From the NCBI GenBank assembly GCA_009733775.1, contig WOGZ01000135.1, positions 21,601 to 85,600 of the forward strand: 64,000 nucleotides of DNA, written 5' to 3'. A model generated the notes under the pieces. The model saw only the letters and a program-made list of their open reading frames with translations. It had not been told where the DNA came from and made no database searches. The position numbers and the translations under genes were made by a program. Below, one piece after another: positions 45,629 through 56,240 of the stretch (its first letter is position 1; each line of letters opens with the position of its first letter). The DNA is from Alectoria sarmentosa (taxonomy: Eukaryota > Ascomycota > Lecanoromycetes > Lecanorales > Parmeliaceae).

Positions 45629-46376
45629 TCAACCAGCCTCCATTTCCCAGCCCTCTCCCCCCAGCTGCCTCCTCCTCCTACCACCTTTCCAAATCGCTAT
45701 CCTCCTTTTCAAATCCCCTTCAGTCTGTTGCTGTGGATTCAGCTTGCGATCCCTAAGCATACCACCCCAATCCTCGCCCCACTTCTCCACTAATCTCTCA
45801 ATCCATTCTCTCTCCCTCTGGCTTTGCATTCGAGGCCGCTTTGGCCTACTATGTCGGGCCTGCTCTTCTAGCTCTGCAATGATTCCCCGGCCATTGCCGG
45901 ATCTCGCATCCTCATCCTCCTCGTCCAAGTCACTAAGTTCGTTCAAAGGGTCGTCCAACGGATTCTCCCGCTCGGCCTTTTCATGCTGTACACTGACAAT
46001 TGCGCCGGTCTTGGGATCTTTCGTCACTTTGACCTCGGCTGTGCCCAGTTCTGAGAGTTTGTGAGATGTTGGTATCGACAGTGAGTCTTTTCGCTGGCTT
46101 TCTGAAGTTGTAGGTTTCGTCTTGGCTTCTATACCTCCGGTATAGGCGCTCAATTTTGAGGAGAGGCCTAGACGGCGGTAGTTTTGGGAAAGAGTGAGAG
46201 ATTGGTCCCTGCAGGATGTTGGATCAGCGGTCGTTTTGCAGATGAGAGAATAAGCAGTCGTACCAGTTCGCAGCGACGATGGGATTGCTTTTTACATTGA
46301 CGTGTTTTGACTTGGGCTTTTGGCGGACACGGTGGAGGGAGGATCTATTTTTCTTCTTCTGGAGAGGGCGCGCCAT
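45629..46376 (-). CDS. NOP16: Nucleolar protein 16 (60S ribosome biogenesis)
   Basis: Two exons: 46376-46264 and 46208-45629, intron 46263-46209 (GTACGA...TGCAG, phase 2), 230 aa, against 231 in budding yeast. The start M-A-R-P-L-Q-K-K-K-N-R-S-S is basic. N-P-I-V-A-A-N-W-D-Q-S-L-T-L-S-Q-N-Y across the join is the family core, followed by R-L-G-L-S-S-K-L, an acidic stretch (D-L-D-E-E-D-E-D) and the C-terminal W-I-E-R-L-V-E-K-W-G-E-D-W-G-G-M-x-R-D-R-K-L-N. The role is in nucleolar pre-60S particles. Its start is 181 bp from the start of the divergent ZIP gene, so the two may share a promoter. Confidence 0.92.
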
Positions 46377-46557
46377 GTTTTTGAGGTCCTGAGGACAGTT
46401 TTCTGGGCACTAATCTCTGTGCGTTGGAAGAGCGAAATTTGAGGATCGGAATATTTTGACTGAAATGGAATGGCGCGATTCTCAGCCTTATCGGACCCCC
46501 TAAAGGCCGTGATGTTCTTCGTGTTCCAGTCTTTACTCTGTATGTACGTCCATCAAT
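46377..46557. promoter_or_regulatory. Short divergent promoter, NOP16 / ZIP transporter
   Basis: Only 181 bp separate the two start codons, so both transcripts must start here or overlap. No defined motif could be assigned. Confidence 0.5.
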
Positions 46558-48350
46558 ATGGCGGTAGCATGGAGACCACGATGGCGACCTATAATATCTG
46601 CAGCTATTGTAGCAGCTATTGTAAGCTCTGTTGTTGCAAAGAACGTCGCTCAATTGAGTGTCCCGGAGGTTGAAGACGCGATTCAAGTAGGCATCCGTTC
46701 ACTGAGCACACGGAATCGAGAGTGGCCGAGAGCTATGAGCTATAGAAACTGACTGTACGAAGGGATGCCCCATAGTCGAAGAGCTGAATATCCACAAGCG
46801 CGCAACGAGTCCCGAGACTTCCAGCTGGACCTCACAGATTTTCGAACAGTTGTTCCCTGGGTCTCCTGCTGTCAATGCTCTCCTCGCTACTCTATATATC
46901 TCTGGTCCACCAAGTCAGTGATTCCAGTCCGCTTTGATGAATGCCCGTTTGCTAAAGCCGGATTCTTAAGACTTCCTTCTCGCGTTATGCCCTCCAAACA
47001 TCGATCCTTCCTCCCTATCCGTCATGGTCGCTTTCGCCGTTGGGGGTCTACTAGGAGATACTCTCTTCCACCTGCTGCCTGAGATCTTTCTAGGCGAAGC
47101 AGCTCCGGACCATGCGCGCTTTGTGATGGTAGAGCCGAATAAGAATCTGCTTCTGGGCGTCGCGATCATGGTGGGATTCTTGACTTTCGTTGCCATGGAC
47201 AAGAGCCTACGGATAGCAACTGGAGGTGAAGGCGGTCACGATCATAGCCATAGTCACAAAGAGGAAGTGAAGAAAGAGAAAGAACAGATACCATCGACTG
47301 CAGTGGCTAGTGGAGCAAAGCCGGTGGCCGCAAATGGAAGCACAAAGTCTCGCAAGAAGAAGTCCCTTTCGGAGTCTATCACCAGCGATATCAGTGTGCT
47401 TCAACTGCCTGCTGAATCACTTCGGAAGCTATGGAAGCAGGACGAGCCTCAGCGAGCCAACCGCTGGCTGGAGGAAGTACTCGAGGAAGATCCCAATAGT
47501 GGAGTTATGCAGATCGCTATTTGGAAGTCCTATGAAGCAGCTTTCAAAGACTCTCGCGACCCCTTGGTCGAAGCCACAACACTGATTCATAGCGCCAGCA
47601 AAGTATTTGAAGGGGCATCGGCGCAAGTAATCGAAGGTCAAAAGCCAAAATTCATCATACAGGGAGTCCGGCCTCGACAATCAGCCCGAGAAGGGAGCGA
47701 GGTAAAAGCCGCTCAAGCGCTCATAAAGAATTCCTCCAAGACAGCCCCCTCCGAAACATCGAAGAAAGAACCTTCAGCATCCATCAAGCTGTCTGCATAC
47801 CTCAATCTAATCGCCGACTTCACCCATAACATTACCGACGGTCTTGCACTCTCATCTTCATTCTATGCCTCTCCAACCCTCGGTGCCACGACCACAGTAG
47901 CCGTCTTCTTCCACGAGATACCTCACGAAGTGGGTGATTTCGCTCTACTAATCCAATCAGGCTTCTCCAAGAAAATGGCTATGGGCGCGCAGTTTGTTAC
48001 TGCTCTGGGAGCCTTTTTGGGCACCTGCTTGGGCATAGCGGTCCAAGAGCTCGGGAAATCGGGTAATGAGGCTATGTCTGGGGAGGTAAGGAGTAAGGGT
48101 CTAGCTGGCACTGGACTTGGATGGGGAGACATGCTACTGCCTTTTACAGCAGGGACTTTTTTGTATGTTGGTACTGTGGCAGTCATTCCGGAATTGTTGG
48201 AAACTGGCCCGGACAAGAGGGAAGAAGTGAAGAAGACAATATCTCAATTCGTCGCCATGGCTCTTGGGGCCGGGATCATGCTGGCGTAAGTCTCTCACAA
48301 TTCCTGATCGCAGGTTACTAACGCACGGTGATAGGATATCATGGTCTTAG
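46558..48350 (+). CDS. KE4/ZIP7-type zinc transporter with an inserted Rsc9-like segment
   Basis: Four exons: 46558-46686, 46763-46913, 46971-48285, 48335-48350, 536 aa. A hydrophobic start (I-I-S-A-A-I-V-A-A-I-V-S-S-V-V-A) precedes a luminal region. Conserved ZIP parts: L-L-A-L-C-P-P-N-I-D-P across exon join 2-3, G-D-T-L-F-H-L-L-P-E, a histidine loop (H-D-H-S-H-S-H), A-D-F-T-H-N-I-T-D-G-L-A and F-F-H-E-I-P-H-E-V-G-D-F (residues 408-416), the H-E-x-P-H-E metal motif of the LIV-1/KE4 subfamily. These carriers release zinc from the ER or Golgi. Residues about 235-329, between the histidine loop and the next helix, do not belong to the family (separate entry). The last exon is 16 nt; its intron has the branch TTACTAACG. 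The first two exon joins are inferred from phase and similarity. Confidence 0.88.
47393..47677 (+). other. Inserted domain in the ZIP transporter, resembling the Rsc9 RFX-like domain
   Basis: Residues about 235-329 read S-V-L-Q-L-P-A-E-S-L, R-A-N-R-W-L-E-E-V-L, V-M-Q-I-A-I-W-K-S-Y-E-A-A-F, L-I-H-S-A-S-K-V-F and K-P-K-F-I-I-Q-G-V-R-P-R. From memory this pattern (I-A-L/I-W-x-x-Y, then x-F-I-I-K-G-I-R-P-R) is that of the RFX-like winged helix in fungal Rsc9, a RSC chromatin-remodelling subunit. The segment is in one open exon with the transporter, without splice sites at its borders. The identification is by eye and needs a profile search. Confidence 0.55.
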
Positions 48351-48517
48351 TGATATAATTACATAAATATTGTATGGTTGAATATTCAATCAATGCAAGC
48401 TTCTTACCTAAGCTACCCATCTGCCTAATGGTGGAGAGTACCTAGGCTGTCGTACCTCGAAACGATGCTTTGACCGTCGCCTGCGGATTCTTACTCTCCC
48501 GCACGTGGCTAATATCT

Positions 48518-49719
48518 CAGACAGTTGGGATATCGATCAGCTTTCGCTTCCGAAGATCGACGCCAACATGCTGATTTCCCTTGAGTGTGGGTACCGGGAA
48601 CGAAGGGCCTTCCGTGTGATCCTGGGATCCGGAGGGGCGTCTAGAGGATCATGAGCAAATTGACTACGTGCATTGGTATCTTTGTACAGCACGACTCACT
48701 CTCGGAACATTCTTTCCAAAGGTCCGAAGCTGGGTTCTCCAACCCCATCTTCTTCGCCACAATAGGCGTAAAACTGTGTACTACAAGCATTTGCCGAACG
48801 CATTGGTCTATGCTTCGCGATTTCATTCCAAAGACTACTGATCGTGCTATAGAGAGAGACAAGGAGTTTTGTATCCATACAATCTGAGTCTTCTTAATCC
48901 TCAGTGTTTCAGCGCAATGTGCCCAGATGTGTCTTCCGCAATCAAAACCTGGAAGATCTTGGCGATTTCTTTCCATTGTTGACCAACAGATTGATAGCCT
49001 ATGATCAATTCCTGCGTTTCTTCTTGGATCCATTCTGCTAACAGCAAATCCCGGTCTTCCTCAGCTCGGCCACTAGTCCTCAGTGGAGGATAAGACGCTC
49101 TTAATTTCAGCTCGATTTCCCAACGCATCCCGCAGGCATGTTCACTGCGAAGGGGATAGTTGTTTCGCAATGTACTTCAAATCACGACCAGCACTCTGGA
49201 GCGAACGGAATCGCTCGTCCTCTTTCGGAGGCCAAGACATGCGCAGCGGATATAGGTGAGAGGCCTTTCGAGCCTCACACGCTGTGAGGCGTGGCGCGGT
49301 ATCCGTAAGCTGATGTATTCCCAGCTCTTTCCTTTGGTGTAGAGGGAGGTCAGGAGCTCATCTTCTCGTTTTCCCACTCTTTCCGTCTCTTCACTTTCCC
49401 CATCGGCAGGTATGGGAAGCGAGTTGAGCTGTTGAGTTATGGCGTCCTGCGGTCCGAGATGTCAAAACCTTTGTCCACGGAGTTCGGATCGAACCTGGTG
49501 TGTGAGACTAATTTTTTGATGCATGCTCTTCCAGCTCTTGCCGGCAATGCGACAGGAGATTATGAGCTGGTCTTCCCATATTTCATACTCCTTCTGTTTG
49601 GTGGTCTCCTGACTTCGGGATTGGAAATGGAGTGAATGCTCCCAGTCCGCATGTCTCCTCTTCTTCCTCGATGCACGAGGCGACGTATTACTAGCTTGCG
49701 AGCTTGCGGGAGCTCCCAT
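48518..49719 (-). pseudogene. Multi-SANT array family, decayed member 4
   Basis: Five repeat remnants lie in order on the minus strand but in at least three frames: E-I-W-E-D-Q-L-I-I-S-C-R-I-A-G-K-S-W (about 49585), R-E-D-E-L-L-T-S-L-Y-T-K-G-K-S-W-E-Y-I (about 49360), W-P-P-K-E-D-E-R-F-R-S-L-Q-S-A-G (about 49240), Q-E-L-I-I-G-Y-Q-S-V-G-Q-Q-W-K-E-I (about 49010) and K-L-L-V-S-L-Y-S-T-I-S-S-L-W-N-E-I (about 48870). The last is followed by the same G-V-G-E-P linker as in the intact copy, and the terminal exon ends G-V-D-L-R-K-R-K-L-I-D-I-P-T-V with TGA at 48518-48520. Frame changes inside repeats and stops between them make an intact product impossible as sequenced. Confidence 0.8.
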
Positions 49720-50745
49720 GGTTGATCCTCCGGGAGTCTGAGACGGAGCTCAAGATGTTTTTAAACAGCGCAGAATCTTCGAAAGATTCCACTTTTACGT
49801 CGAATGACAAGGAGAATGGAAGATGTGAAGACGGAGGACGGGGAACGATGCACTATTTCTTGAAGGCTTCACACTCATCGCCCCATGTGATCCACGCCGG
49901 GGGTATGATGGAGTCACTGTCACGCCCAATCAATTATGCCTGAGCCGGTTTCATCCTCGATAGCGGAGATGACAACGGCAATTTTGGATAACCGTCCTGC
50001 ACATGACCGCAATCGCGGACAATTTTGGAATTGATAGGATTCGCATTGCACTGACGTTTCAGGCTGGGTGCCCGAAGAAAAAATGGCAGTCGAAGCTGTA
50101 CGGTGACTCAAAATTCCGACAATATCAATGTCAAGGAGGAACTTCTTGCGCGCTTCAGGGCTGTTTCTGAAATGGGGAGCCTCACGGACGAGATGTTGCG
50201 ACGTATTGATCCAAAATTTGACGTGAGATTGAGAAAACTCCTGTCCCGGGATGACGCCCCGCCTGAAGGGGGTGCCGCTTAGAGCTGCTTCGGAATTGCG
50301 CCTGACCTGAGCTCGGGTTGGGGCCCCATTGCCCCTGTCAGGCAAAAGAGGTTCCTAAGGTTCAATCTATGTATGCACTCAGAAATTTCATTTCCAGGCT
50401 TTCTTGCTGGAGGGCCGCCTTTCGCAAGTAGGGTCAGGGCCTACTACTAGCGCTGTTCGGGACATTTGGTGCAGACCTCCTCCGCGGGTGACTTTGCACC
50501 ACCGAACTATCTATGATTCAACTTTGGGAGATCTTTCTGGCAATTCAATGATTTTGAAACCCAGTGGAGAAATGATTTTAAGTCAATCGTTGCATCCTAA
50601 TTATATCTATCAACGCTCTCCTCGCTTAGGTCTTCCGGGACAGGCCTAGAGACCTTTCCATCGCTCCTTCGCATTTCTGAATACCATGGGCCCGACACAC
50701 ACATCATCATACAGACTCCGGCATCGTCATGTTACCCTTCGCTCA
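49720..50745. other. Intergenic between SANT-array copies
   Basis: About 1 kb. One copy of the dispersed repeat lies at 50419-50477. No gene supported; the remains of the start of member 4 may extend into the left part. Confidence 0.5.
50419..50477 (+). repeat. Dispersed repeat, copy 2 of 2
   Basis: See 24653-24711: shared core ACTAGCGCTGT and GGACATTTGGTGC in the same spacing and orientation. Confidence 0.6.
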
Positions 50746-52214
50746 CTAGACCATCGGGATATCAATGACCTTCCTCTTCCTTGCGTCCACGCCGGACTGC
50801 TGATTTCTCGTGAGTCGGGGCGCAGAGAATTGACCTCTGATTTGAGTATCAGAGGTAGTCTCCAGAGGATCCGAGTCAACATCGCCAGGCCCTGGTGCAT
50901 CTACTAAATCAGCGTGGATCATCGTGGCCAACAGAGGTTTCTGGGACCCAGCTTACTCATAAAGAAATCTTCCCAAAACTCGGATGGCGGCCCCCCTACT
51001 CCGTCTGCCTTTGTGCATCTGGTTTTCAACCAGGTTCTACATGCTTCCTCTGTGCGGCCCGGAATGTGTTTGCAGATCTCCTGCCAACGAGGACCTATCG
51101 TGTTGTAGAGGGCAACCAGAACCTCAATCTCTTCTGCTGACCAAGTCTCATTGACCCCTTGGTGATTGGAGGGGTCTTGTATCCCCTCTGCCTCTTTATA
51201 CCACTGCGTTCTACATGCGTTGGACGTATGCCCGGGAAGTTCTTGACTGACCTTATCCCAGCCACTGCCCTCTCGGCGAAGGTATGCAAGCAGCGCCAGC
51301 TCCTCTGAAGTCCATGGTTCATCTTGATCTGGTGAGTCAAAGTGTGCGGTCCATTGGTTCTTGCAACCGTGCACTGTACGCCCAGTGATCGGCTCATTGA
51401 TCTCCTTCCAACTCAGGCCTGCGTAGTAGCCAGAGACAAGGAGCCGCTCCTCCCATTCTTCCCATTGCAGCCCACTCTTTGCGGCAGATTTTGGGCCCTG
51501 GCGTTTGTGCAGAGTGCCGCACCAACGCGTCCTACAGCCCTTCGCTGAACGGTTTGGAAGTCGGGTAGCGATATCAGCCCAGCTTTTTCCGGATTCACGA
51601 AGAGATTTCAGGAGCTGTTCTTCCTCCTTTTCCCAGTGGTTGTAAGTTTTCACCGCTCTGGGAAGAGACGGTGTATCTGAAGACTGCGTTTGCGTGGCGA
51701 CAGCATCCAGGGTTTGAGGGTCCAGAAACAGCTTCCCTTGAGTCCATCGGTTCTTCACAGAATATGCTGTGCGGGGAGGCAGCATTCTGCTGATACTCTC
51801 CCAACTTTCGCCCCCTTTGTGATGCGTTACGAGAATTTGATCCTCCCAATCCTCCCACTTCTTTTGCCAATGCTTCCTTCTGCGAGTCGTGGAAGCGAAC
51901 ACATCTTTCTGTTGCGTACTACTACCGACGCTGTGGCTTTCAGCCTTGAGCTTGTAATACCAGCGATTTTGACAAGCTCGTTCGGTTCGACCGGGCAAGT
52001 GCTGGCTGATCTGCTTGTCGCTCTTTCCTTCTTTGCGAAGCGCAATAACGACCCGATCCTCCCATTCCTCCCACCCTGTTGTGACTGCTGGTCTGCGCTG
52101 GGGTTCGGTGGGTAGTGAGACGAGATTCGCCTTCTTTGCGTTTGACGTTGATTTGTGTTTTATGGCTGCAGCACTTGAGGCTATTTTTGCTTTGGAGCCT
52201 TTACAAGTACCCAT
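50746..52214 (-). CDS. Multi-SANT/Myb-like array protein, family member 2 (six repeats)
   Basis: Two exons: 52214-50957 and 50903-50746, intron GTAAGC...TTTAG, phase 1, 471 aa. After M-G-T-C-K-G-S-K and a basic linker come six SANT/Myb-like repeats at about 48-88, 120-157, 194-234, 251-291, 301-341 and 358-400, e.g. W-E-E-W-E-D-R-V-V-I-A-L-R-K-E-G-K-S and L-P-G-R-T-E-R-A-C-Q-N-R-W. The tryptophan pair at the repeat start, the I-x3-L-P-G-R-T turn and A-C-x-x-x-W third helix recur throughout. The tail has G-V-G-G-P-P-S-E-F-W, an acidic linker and ends R-K-R-K-V-I-D-I-P-M-V. The array suggests binding to repeated or long DNA sites, or chromatin, in the nucleus; this is inference. It is flanked by broken copies of itself on both sides. 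Confidence 0.85.
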
Positions 52215-52477
52215 CGCTGTAGCGAGTCTCAGTTACCAAAGAATTGAAGAAAAGGAAAAGACTTCAGGGTTGCAGGCGATTATGAAACAGAGGAAAGGAG
52301 CGGAGCCGGCAATCGTCTTCCCCGTGAATCTGTGCAACCACAATCTTGACCAATGACGGCTTTGACTAATCGCTCTCGGAAATGAAATGGTAGTGGGCAG
52401 ATTGAATAGAGGCCTTGCAAATCATCCATCAGTAACGCCATAAAGGCCTCCACAATGTCATGTCATCCATCTACTCG

Positions 52478-53096
52478 CTAGACCGTTGGGATGTCAATAG
52501 CTCTCTTCATCCTTGCATTTACGCCGGCCTGCTGAGTTTTGTCAGTGTAGGCAGTTTTTCCACGCCTGTACATTGGAGTGGAAACTTCAAATGGTCGAGC
52601 CATCGAGCTTGCAGGGCAAATTTAGAGCGGGGAGGTAAAAGGTTGCTGATTCTTTCCCAAGTCTCACCCGCATTGCGATGCTCGATGACGACTCTGTCCT
52701 CCCAATCCTCCCACTCCTTCGTCTAATCTTGTGATCTCGTGATAGAGGAAGTGAGCACCCCCTGCTGTTGGAGAAATCGAAACTTTGACTTTGAGATTTG
52801 AGCACCTCGTGGAATCCATTGCAACAAGCTCCACGAGAACGACCAGGTAAATCTCGACTCAGTTCCATGATCTTCCTACCTGCTTTGCAGCCATCGAGAA
52901 GGAGCCGATCCTCCAATGCCTCCCATTGCTTGATGATCTTTACTTCCCCAGCAAGGGGAGCAGGAGCAGGAGGAAAGTGTCGTGATTGGGTGTTTTGTGC
53001 GATAGAGACTGGCTCCTTCGATGTCGAAAGAGACCTATGTGTTCTAGCTGGAGGACTCGATGCATCCTCTATCTTGGAGCCTTTACAGGTGCCCGT
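52478..53096 (-). pseudogene. Multi-SANT array family, decayed member 3 (two repeats)
   Basis: Aligned to member 2, the start codon is ACG instead of ATG (53096-53094), followed by G-T-C-K-G-S-K. Repeat 1 (W-E-A-L-E-D-R-L-L-L-D-G-C-K-A-G-R to L-P-G-R-S-R-G-A-C) is open. The frame then shifts before L-Q-Q-Q-G-V-L-T-S-S, an in-frame TAG precedes K-E-W-E-D-W-E-D-R-V-V-I (repeat 2, to L-Q-A-R-W-L-D-H), and another shift precedes the terminal piece G-V-N-A-R-M-K-R-A-I-D-I-P-T-V, which ends at TAG 52480-52478. Repeats 3-6 of the intact copy are absent. At least four lesions plus a large internal deletion make it a pseudogene. Confidence 0.82.
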
Positions 53097-54050
53097 AGCT
53101 GCTTTTGATACCGATAGCCTGGCGGTTTGCAGAGACTTGATCGAGGGTTTGATGTTGGCATGGGGGTAAAAGAGGGAGATGGCGGAGCATTTATCTTGCC
53201 GTCTGTGTTATTTACTAGTATGCCGGCTTACTTAACAACAACCACTCTCGGAAATGGGGGCCATGGTGGCGAAATAGATAGAGGCCTCTCTTCCTTTACA
53301 GTACCAAACTACAATAACGGACAGTATGTTGACAGAGCGTACCATTGGAAACTCACGATTGGACCTTACAATCCACTGCCCTTACTTCTTTCAGGCACTG
53401 AATGTGTGTACTGCAGTTCTGTAAATAGACGATGGCGCATAGAGATTTCCCTCACACAGATATGTAGCCTAGGAAGTAGTGACCTGCTACTTACCCTTCA
53501 TAGACCAGGTAGATGCGCGTATGAATATCATCTCAGAACCATACACAAAGGACTACATTACTACTGCATTTAGTAAAAACAGACGAGATATAGGTACACC
53601 ACCTTCTGATACACTGACACCTCCCCCCCTCCCTTCACCACATCTGGGTGCTGTCTCCAAGCTGGCATCAGACCCGACTCGGGCACTTCGTATTTTCAGT
53701 GGTACTTTCAGAATGCTTGTTCATTTTTATCGGTGACTCCCGGAGAGCTAGTCTATTCAAGAATTCAGCGCGCCGAAGGAGTGTGGGGGCGAGTGTGTGC
53801 AGGAGGGGCTCCCTGGAGGGAGGGAGGATGCTGTGCGCGAATGACACGCTCTGTAGGTAGCAAGATATACGGGTTTTGAAGCACTCCGAGACTACGCCAA
53901 ACCCACCAGTCATGCTTGGGAGTTGTACAATTGCCGAACTGAGAAGTTTTTGGGGGGGGGGAGATGGGATCGAGTGTGTCAACAGATGGTGGTGGTGTAG
54001 AGTACTTGTGGCACATATCTCGAATACTTGCACTCATCAAAGATTGATAT
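53097..54050. other. Spacer up to the AT-rich block
   Basis: About 950 bp without a recognised gene. Contains a G run at about 53952-53961. Base composition changes sharply near 54055. Confidence 0.55.
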
Positions 54051-55870
54051 CAAGACGCGCTAAGCTTTATAAGAAAGTGTTGAAAAAATATAATATAATA
54101 AAGAAACGTTATAAGTTTTAACTTTAAAAAGAATAATAAAAATACGCTCGTAATAAAATAAATAAAAATATACAACGAATTATTTGATAATATAATTAAT
54201 AGAATTTAAAAAAATAAAAATTAATAATATTAATAAATTAATTTAAATAATATAAAAAATAATAAAAAATATTTTAATTATTATTATATTTATTATTAAT
54301 ATATTTTTTATTATTGTTTTTTAAATCGATTAAAGTTTTTTTTATTAAATTAAAAAATTTATTAATCTTTAAATAATAAAAGAAATTAAAGTTATAATTT
54401 TTTTTAATAATATATATAATTCGTAGTGATTTAATTATATTTAATAAATCGATTATATACAAGCGATATTTTTTTAAAGTTAAATAATATTTACGAATCG
54501 AAAAAATATAAAAGAATATAAAAGAAAAAATATTGTTTTTATGTTAAAATATTATTTTAAATTTATATTATTTTAGCGCTAAAAATAAAGTAATAAAGAA
54601 AACGTGTTAGTTAGAAAATAATATAATTTTTTTTAAAAAAGTTTAAATTATTAAAAGATATATAAATTCTTTAATATTATAATAATTAAAATAACAATTA
54701 AAATATATAATTTTAAAATAAAATACTTTATTTTAATAAGAAAGCTTAAAAAGATATTAAGTATTTATATTTTTTTAAAAGATATAAAAGAGATTATCTC
54801 GATTTTATATCGTAAAAAAATATAAGTATTTATAAAATAAGAAATCTTACTTTATTTTCTATATTTTTTCGATACGTAAAAACGATATAAGTGTTTATAA
54901 GATAAGAAATCTTATTTAATTTCTTATATTTTTTCGATATATATTAATAACTTTAATTGATAAAATTAAAAGTTAATAAAATTTATAATTAAAAAGAATT
55001 CGAAGTTTTAAAACTTTAACTTTCGATTACTTTTGATTTTGATGTATTTAATATTTAATTAAATCGAATTATTATATAAATAATAATAAAGCGTTATTGT
55101 AATAAAGATTTAAAAGTTTAATAAAATTTTAAAATCTTAATATCTTTAACTCGATTTTAATTAACTTTAAAAAAAGATTTATTTATATTAAAATTTAAAA
55201 TAATGCTAAATGCTTATATTTCGATATAAATAAAATAGTAGTTATAAAGAGAAATATATATTATAAAGTCGTTTATATAAATAATATTAAGTCACGTTAA
55301 ACTTAATCGAGTCGCGTATCGAGAAAATAAAATGAAATTATTATAATTTATTATTATTTTTATAACAATATTAATTTAATTATATAATATATTTATTTAA
55401 TTTAAAACTTTAATTTCTTCAATTAAATATATTATTTTTAAGAAAAGAATTTAATTTTTTTAAAAACTAATTTATCTAATAATAAATTAATAAGTTTTTT
55501 AATTATATATATTTAATTTTTATTATATTATATATAAACATAAAAATATAAAAATATTATTTAAATATAAAATATATATGTTTAAGTTATTTATATATTT
55601 GAAAGAAAAATTAAAAATTAATCGTATTAATAAAATTAATAATTAATCGATTATATATAAAAAAGTTATTTATAAATTTTATAAACGTATTCTTTAAAAG
55701 AGACTGAAAACGTATTTTTAGAAAAAAATTCAAATTTTATTATATTAGCGAGTATCTTTTTATCTTATTTCATTTTTTTTTTAAAATTGTTTTATCGTTT
55801 TTTTACTTACTTATATTTATTTATAGCTTTATTTCACTTTAGGTTTATACTTTTAATAGAGTAGAAAAGT
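54051..55870. repeat. AT-rich, gene-free block with RIP-like composition
   Basis: Almost only A and T, with no open frame of note. The remaining C is mostly followed by G (TCGA, ACGA, TCGT), whereas CA and TG are rare. That is what C-to-T change in CpA context (repeat-induced point mutation) leaves behind. It includes a 65-bp direct repeat (entry below). The original element is not recognisable. Confidence 0.8.
54821..54950. repeat. 65-bp tandem repeat, two copies
   Basis: TATAAGTATTTATAA at 54821 and TATAAGTGTTTATAA at 54886 each continue through AAGAAATCTTA and TATTTTTTCGATA. A few substitutions separate the copies. Confidence 0.8.
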
Positions 55871-56240
55871 TCTTTTGTATTGAGGTAACTATATACGCCT
55901 CTTCAGGCCTCTATGTGCGAATGCCCTAGTGCGGGGATACCGCCTAAACACGAAATATGCATTTTGAAGCCATTCACACAACATTCAAAGTGAGAGGCGA
56001 AGGCTAATACAACTTTAGGCATGGCACCGTGATTTGTGGCCACTCGCTGCGTAGACGGTAGCGTCTCAAACCTACATTTGCTACCTAATCTTGGACATCC
56101 TTCTTGCAACTCGTGAATCATCGATCTGGGAATTAGACGCAATCCATCGTCCAAGCCACCAAGTCATGGTCCCGAATCTTCACCACTATCAATAAGACAT
56201 AGTCCCGATTAGTATTCTATTGTACACTCCAATTTTTAAA
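55871..56240. other. Boundary sequence, nothing recognised
   Basis: Normal base composition between the AT-rich block and the secreted-protein gene. No supported feature. Confidence 0.5.

Noticed and set aside
54274..54462. Short lysine/asparagine/isoleucine frame in the AT-rich block
   Set aside because: Expected by chance at this base composition (mostly AAA, AAT, ATT codons).
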